16,679 nucleotides of DNA from UBA2336 sp964538575 (GTDB taxonomy: Bacteria > Bacteroidota > Bacteroidia > Cytophagales > Cyclobacteriaceae). Below the pieces are notes generated by a model. That model was not told the DNA's origin and ran no database searches. It saw nothing but the letters and a program-made list of their open reading frames with translations. Below are positions 13,142 through 16,679 of this stretch, one piece after another. A program made the translations under genes and the position numbers. Each line of letters opens with the position of its first letter. Positions within the stretch are counted from its first letter, which is position 1. The DNA lies in NCBI GenBank assembly GCA_964538575.1, contig CAZIGG010000068.1, positions 1-16,679 of the forward strand, in the 5' to 3' direction.

Positions 13142-14283
13142 TGCTCTTCCGGTTTTATAGCTTCAGCCTGCGGTGAAGGCCGATGTTTTATCTCTTCCAA
13201 ATTAACATTATGCTTTTTAAATAGCTTCCTTGAATCTTCAATAAATGTTTTGAAGGCAAGCCGGGAGGCCTCGTCTTTTATAAATGCCGTTGTGTCCTGT
13301 TCAAATGAGGGTATGGGCAAAACGTAATAGTTCTTTTTAGCATCCGCTGTGCGGTAAACCCATTCCAGGATATATCCTGCCGAATCGATCCGGGTTGCCG
13401 ATACACTATCCTGAACAATTTTCATCAAATTAACTCTGAGCATGGCTCCGCCATCTTTATACCGGTCGCGCTGACCACTTACAAAATTACCGAGCGAGTA
13501 CACAACCAACTGATCGTTTTCTTTCCGCCATTCCATCGGCTGTAATACGTGCGGGTGCGCGCCAATCACAAGCTTGGCTCCCAGCCGAAAACAAAATTCA
13601 GTTATATCTTTCTGCTGTCTGGAAGGAAGGGACTGATACTCCTGACCCCAATGCATAAACACAATGATCGCATCGGGTGATGCCTGCTTTGCTTTTATAA
13701 TATCTTTCCGGATAACGGCTGTATCGATTGTATTGACAACGTTGGGTTTGGTAACCGGGATTCCGTTGGTTCCATACGTATAGTTTAATAAGGCAAAGCT
13801 GAATCCGTTCTTCTCAAAAAGCATCGGGTAATCATTCATCCGCTCAACCGTATCCCGGAATGTTCCGGTATGAAGGATATCAAGACTGTCGAGCATCATG
13901 ATCGTTCTTTCAAGGCCTTTCTTACCGCGATCGAGGCAATGGTTGTTTGCTGTTACCAGCACATCCATCCCCGCATCTTTTAACGTTAGCGCCAATTCAT
14001 CCGGAGCGCTGAATTGCGGATACCCTTTGTAGGGAGGGCCGGCCAGCGTTACTTCCAGATTCCCGATGGCAAGATCAGCCGATGATAAGTAGGGCTTAAC
14101 AAACTGAAAGCATAAACGGTAATCATGCTGCCCGGAAGAAATATCATACGCTGCTTTGATCTGAGAATCGTGCTGCATCAGGTCGCCTAAAAACAAGAGG
14201 GATATCCGGGTAGTATCCTGTGCGAAAGCTGAAGAAATTATGCAGCCTGATACAAAGGTTAAAGCAAGTTTAATATTTTTCAC
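13138..14283 (-). CDS. CapA-family (PGA_cap) secreted metallophosphatase-like protein
   Basis: This 381-residue protein starts at GTG (14283). A signal peptide (VKNIKLALTFVSGCIISSAFAQ) precedes a calcineurin-like fold of the CapA/PgsA family. Visible metal-site motifs are LFLGDLMQH with Asp34, GNLEVTL with Asn75 and Glu77, TANNHCLDRG with Asn114 and His115, FMHWGQEYQ with His211, GAHPHVLQ with His243 and His245, and YSLGNFVSG. CapA proteins are linked to poly-gamma-glutamate capsule formation in Bacillus. In Bacteroidota single capA-like genes without capB/capC are common, and the substrate is unknown. None of the other capsule genes are near. It lies first in a pair with crcB (4-base overlap). 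It starts 45 bases from the divergent hydrolase gene, so the promoters must overlap there. Confidence 0.9.
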   Translation of the reverse strand: MKNIKLALTFVSGCIISSAFAQDTTRISLLFLGDLMQHDSQIKAAYDISSGQHDYRLCFQFVKPYLSSADLAIGNLEVTLAGPPYKGYPQFSAPDELALTLKDAGMDVLVTANNHCLDRGKKGLERTIMMLDSLDILHTGTFRDTVERMNDYPMLFEKNGFSFALLNYTYGTNGIPVTKPNVVNTIDTAVIRKDIIKAKQASPDAIIVFMHWGQEYQSLPSRQQKDITEFCFRLGAKLVIGAHPHVLQPMEWRKENDQLVVYSLGNFVSGQRDRYKDGGAMLRVNLMKIVQDSVSATRIDSAGYILEWVYRTADAKKNYYVLPIPSFEQDTTAFIKDEASRLAFKTFIEDSRKLFKKHNVNLEEIKHRPSPQAEAIKPEEQ

Positions 14284-14328
14284 GCGTGAGTATATTTTTA
14301 ATATCTTGTAGATAATACTTCAATTCCC

Positions 14329-15072
14329 ATGACAAAAATATCATTTCTGATTGCTTTTATATCAATCGCAATCACAACAGTTGCCCAGGACTTCCCTGAA
14401 TTCGACAAGCTACAGTATAAAACTCCGGATGACACCTTACTTTATCGATTACTAAAGCCTGCGGTGCAAAATGAAAGTGAACGCTATCCGTTAGTCATTT
14501 TTTTGCATGGATCAGGAGAGCGCGGGAATGACAACATTGTAACCTTAAAACATATCGCACCACTTTTTTTAACGGAAAGCAACCGGTCACAATTTCCTTG
14601 CTTTGTGCTTGTTCCGCAATGTCCTGCCCATGAAAACTGGACTTACCCGGATTGGTACCAGGAACCAAAAGAACCCATAAGTTCGGTTGTCGCACTGATT
14701 GATTCACTCAAGTCACTCCCTTTTATTGACAGCACCCGTATTTATATCACCGGATTATCGATGGGCGGGTATGGAACCTGGTATCTGCTTACCAAGTATC
14801 CTGAAAAATTTGCGGCTGCCGTACCCATTTGTGGCGGAGGTGACACGCACCAGGTTGAAAAATTCAAGCACGTTCCGGTATGGAATTTTCATGGCGCAAA
14901 AGATAATGCCGTACCGGTAGAACGCTCGCGCAGCATGATCCGGGCATTAAAAGATGCAGGTGCCGCACCAAAGTACACGGAGTATAAAAAAGTTGGCCAC
15001 GAAAGCTGGGTGAATGCGTATGCTGAACCTGATTTACTTCCCTGGTTGTTCAGTCAAAAGGCTTCACGATAA
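14329..15072 (+). CDS. Secreted alpha/beta hydrolase (carboxylesterase/prolyl-oligopeptidase type)
   Basis: This 247-residue protein has a signal peptide (MTKISFLIAFISIAITTVAQ) followed by a compact alpha/beta hydrolase domain. The oxyanion-hole loop is HGSGERG at 60-66. The nucleophile is Ser144 in GLSMGG. The acid is Asp192 in HGAKDNAVP and the base is His224 in VGHESW. The NxWxYPDWYQEP segment and the TGLSMGGYGTWYLLTKYPEKFAA pattern resemble the secreted esterases related to polyhydroxybutyrate depolymerase and the small 'prolyl oligopeptidase' domain proteins. It probably hydrolyses an ester in the periplasm; the substrate cannot be told. It is divergent from capA and followed by the phosphate transporter with its own promoter, so it appears to be a single-gene unit. 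Confidence 0.88.
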   Translation: MTKISFLIAFISIAITTVAQDFPEFDKLQYKTPDDTLLYRLLKPAVQNESERYPLVIFLHGSGERGNDNIVTLKHIAPLFLTESNRSQFPCFVLVPQCPAHENWTYPDWYQEPKEPISSVVALIDSLKSLPFIDSTRIYITGLSMGGYGTWYLLTKYPEKFAAAVPICGGGDTHQVEKFKHVPVWNFHGAKDNAVPVERSRSMIRALKDAGAAPKYTEYKKVGHESWVNAYAEPDLLPWLFSQKASR

Positions 15073-15101
15073 AGTTTAAAAAAGGGTTAAAACACAACCT
15101 G

Positions 15102-15132
15102 TTGATAATCAAGTAACTGTATTTTTACTTTG
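15102..15132 (+). promoter_or_regulatory. Possible promoter of the phosphate transporter gene
   Basis: TTG at 15102-15104 is followed after 20 bases by TTACTTTG at 15125-15132, one mismatch from the Bacteroidota TAnnTTTG box. It predicts a leader of about 80 bases before the ATG at 15217. Confidence 0.4.
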
Positions 15133-15216
15133 AGTTTTCAAAACAAAAGTTAACATTGCCATAACAACGCAACGGCATTTAACGGTTAGATTGCGAGCCC
15201 AATTTCAAGCGTCTCT

Positions 15217-16629
15217 ATGTTCGATCTGGAACTCTCCTACTCCATTCTTCTCATCGTTTGTCTTATTGCCGCCTGCGGGTTCGAATTTGTAAACGGGTTT
15301 CACGATACGGCCAATGCGGTAGCCACGGTTATATACACAAATTCACTCAAGCCCTGGGCTGCCGTTATATGGTCGGGGATTTTCAACTTTTTGGGTGTCT
15401 TGCTGGGCGGTATCGGGGTTGCGGTAGGAATTATTAACCTGCTTCCCGTTGAAACATTAATTGATCAAAACCTGGCGCACAGCATGTCGATGATCATGGC
15501 CCTGCTCATCAGCGCTATTACCTGGAATTTATTAACCTGGTATTTCGGTATCCCATGTTCAAGCTCGCATACGCTGCTGGGGTCAATTCTTGGCGTTGCC
15601 ATTGCATATTCTTTGCTTCCGGGCGTTACCGAAGCCCCGGTTAACTGGGAAAAAGCTTCCCAAACGGGGATGTCTTTGCTTGTTTCTCCTTTGTTTGGTT
15701 TTAGCATGACGATCATTCTCATGTTTATTTTAAAGCGGGTGACCAGAAGAACCGACTATGGCGACAGCCTTTTTAAAGAACCAAAAAAGAATGCGCCTCC
15801 GCCAACGTGGATCAGGGGTATATTAATCCTGACGTGTACAAGCGTAAGTTTCTCTCACGGTTCAAACGATGGCCAAAAAGGTGTTGGCCTTGTTATGCTT
15901 ATTTTAATCGGTATAGTTCCGGCATATTTTGCATTAGATTCAAAATTCTCACCAGCTTCTTTAACAACTCCGATTTCGAGAATTGAACAAATATTAAAAT
16001 CCGTTGATGGCACACCGCTTTCATATCCCGATCAGCAAAAATTAGCTACAACGATTGAGCTTAACGATCAGCTTAAAGTACTTGTTGCCTCAACTCCATC
16101 GGTTTCCGGTATTGCAAAAGAAAAGCGTTTTGAAGTTCGTAAGGATATCATGCTGATTGAACGTTATACAAAGGATCTTTTAAAGAAACCTGAACTGCGC
16201 ATGAGTGAAGCAGAACGCACGGTTTTAGCCGACCAGACCAAATCCCTTCGCAAGATGATCGATTACTCGCCTACCTGGGTAATCCTGATGATTGCAATAT
16301 CGCTGGGCATAGGTACAATGATCGGCTGGAAACGGATCGTAAAAACAATCGGGGAGAAAATCGGTAAAGAACATCTTACGTATGCACAAGGCGCCAGTGC
16401 TGAGCTCGTAGCGGCAAGCACAATTGGCGTGTCAACGTATTTAGGATTGCCGGTAAGCACTACACACGTTCTGTCTTCAGGTATTGCAGGAAGCATGGTG
16501 GCCAGCAAAGGCATTAAAAATCTACAAGCCGATACGGTAAGAAATATTCTCATCGCCTGGTTCCTGACATTACCAATCGTTATGCTTATGGCAGGCGCAT
16601 TGTTCCTGCTGTTCCGTGCAATCTTTTAA
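15217..16629 (+). CDS. Inorganic phosphate transporter, PiT family
   Basis: This 470-residue membrane protein carries the duplicated PiT signatures: NGFHDTANAVAT at 26-37, FGIPCSSSHTLLGSILG at 110-126, SFSHGSNDGQKGVG at 211-224 and LGLPVSTTHVLSSGIAG at 409-425. Hydrophobic helices fill both halves, separated by a soluble loop at about 242-352 rich in charged residues, which is long for the family but seen in Bacteroidota members. PiT proteins import phosphate (as metal-phosphate complexes) with proton or sodium symport. No PhoU-like gene is visible on this side; it could lie beyond the window. The ATG at 15217 gives a short cytoplasmic start before the first helix. The last 50 bases after the stop hold no recognisable feature. 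Confidence 0.94.
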   Translation: MFDLELSYSILLIVCLIAACGFEFVNGFHDTANAVATVIYTNSLKPWAAVIWSGIFNFLGVLLGGIGVAVGIINLLPVETLIDQNLAHSMSMIMALLISAITWNLLTWYFGIPCSSSHTLLGSILGVAIAYSLLPGVTEAPVNWEKASQTGMSLLVSPLFGFSMTIILMFILKRVTRRTDYGDSLFKEPKKNAPPPTWIRGILILTCTSVSFSHGSNDGQKGVGLVMLILIGIVPAYFALDSKFSPASLTTPISRIEQILKSVDGTPLSYPDQQKLATTIELNDQLKVLVASTPSVSGIAKEKRFEVRKDIMLIERYTKDLLKKPELRMSEAERTVLADQTKSLRKMIDYSPTWVILMIAISLGIGTMIGWKRIVKTIGEKIGKEHLTYAQGASAELVAASTIGVSTYLGLPVSTTHVLSSGIAGSMVASKGIKNLQADTVRNILIAWFLTLPIVMLMAGALFLLFRAIF

Positions 16630-16679
16630 TTTTACGCTGCTTACAGGATTGGTATCCCGGTATCAGATTTGGCACTCAG

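Noticed and set aside
14284..14328. Fluoride riboswitch ahead of capA-crcB
   Set aside because: The space is only 45 bases and does not show the conserved crcB motif pairing.
16630..16679. Terminator or next gene after the phosphate transporter
   Set aside because: Only 50 bases remain, and no hairpin with a T run or start codon with a convincing frame is visible.

Overview
The window looks like chromosomal DNA from a member of the Bacteroidota, probably the Cytophagales. The evidence is a type III glutamine synthetase, a TonB-dependent receptor with an N-terminal carboxypeptidase-regulatory domain, a head-GIN/DUF2807 protein, many secreted proteins with a 'TAQ/VAQ/FAQ' type signal cleavage site, and promoter-like sequences of the TTG...TAnnTTTG type. 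It comes from a draft assembly: a run of 100 Ns interrupts one gene.

Left part (1-1960). This stretch is visibly more AT-rich than the rest and looks accessory. It holds, all on the minus strand, the 5' portion of a secreted protein with two TonB-plug-like modules (cut by the window edge), a long inverted repeat of the REP/MITE kind, and a type II toxin-antitoxin pair. The MazF/PemK-type toxin carries a frameshift close to its N-terminus. Imperfect copies of a short palindrome-like sequence flank the toxin-antitoxin pair.

Middle part (1960-10310). An M28 zinc peptidase and a type III glutamine synthetase lie on the minus strand, separated by a strong hairpin terminator. Then, on the plus strand, a small Cys/His-rich secreted protein is followed by a TonB-dependent receptor, which together look like an outer-membrane uptake unit, perhaps for a metal. 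Next come a two-helix membrane protein, a convergent DUF2807 protein and a small TerB-like protein.

Right part (10310-16679). A lipoprotein amidohydrolase of the YtcJ type (minus strand, with the assembly gap) is divergent from a small outer-membrane beta-barrel protein. A capA-crcB pair with a 4-base overlap follows on the minus strand (CapA-like metallophosphatase and fluoride channel). A secreted alpha/beta hydrolase and a PiT-family phosphate transporter complete the plus strand.

Most genes are ordinary envelope, nitrogen and ion-homeostasis functions. I do not see a large novel system. The best leads are the frameshifted toxin with its flanking repeats, the tandem plug-module protein, the capA-crcB coupling and the assembly gap that appears to be mis-sized. 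No tRNA, rRNA, CRISPR array or transposase was recognised.
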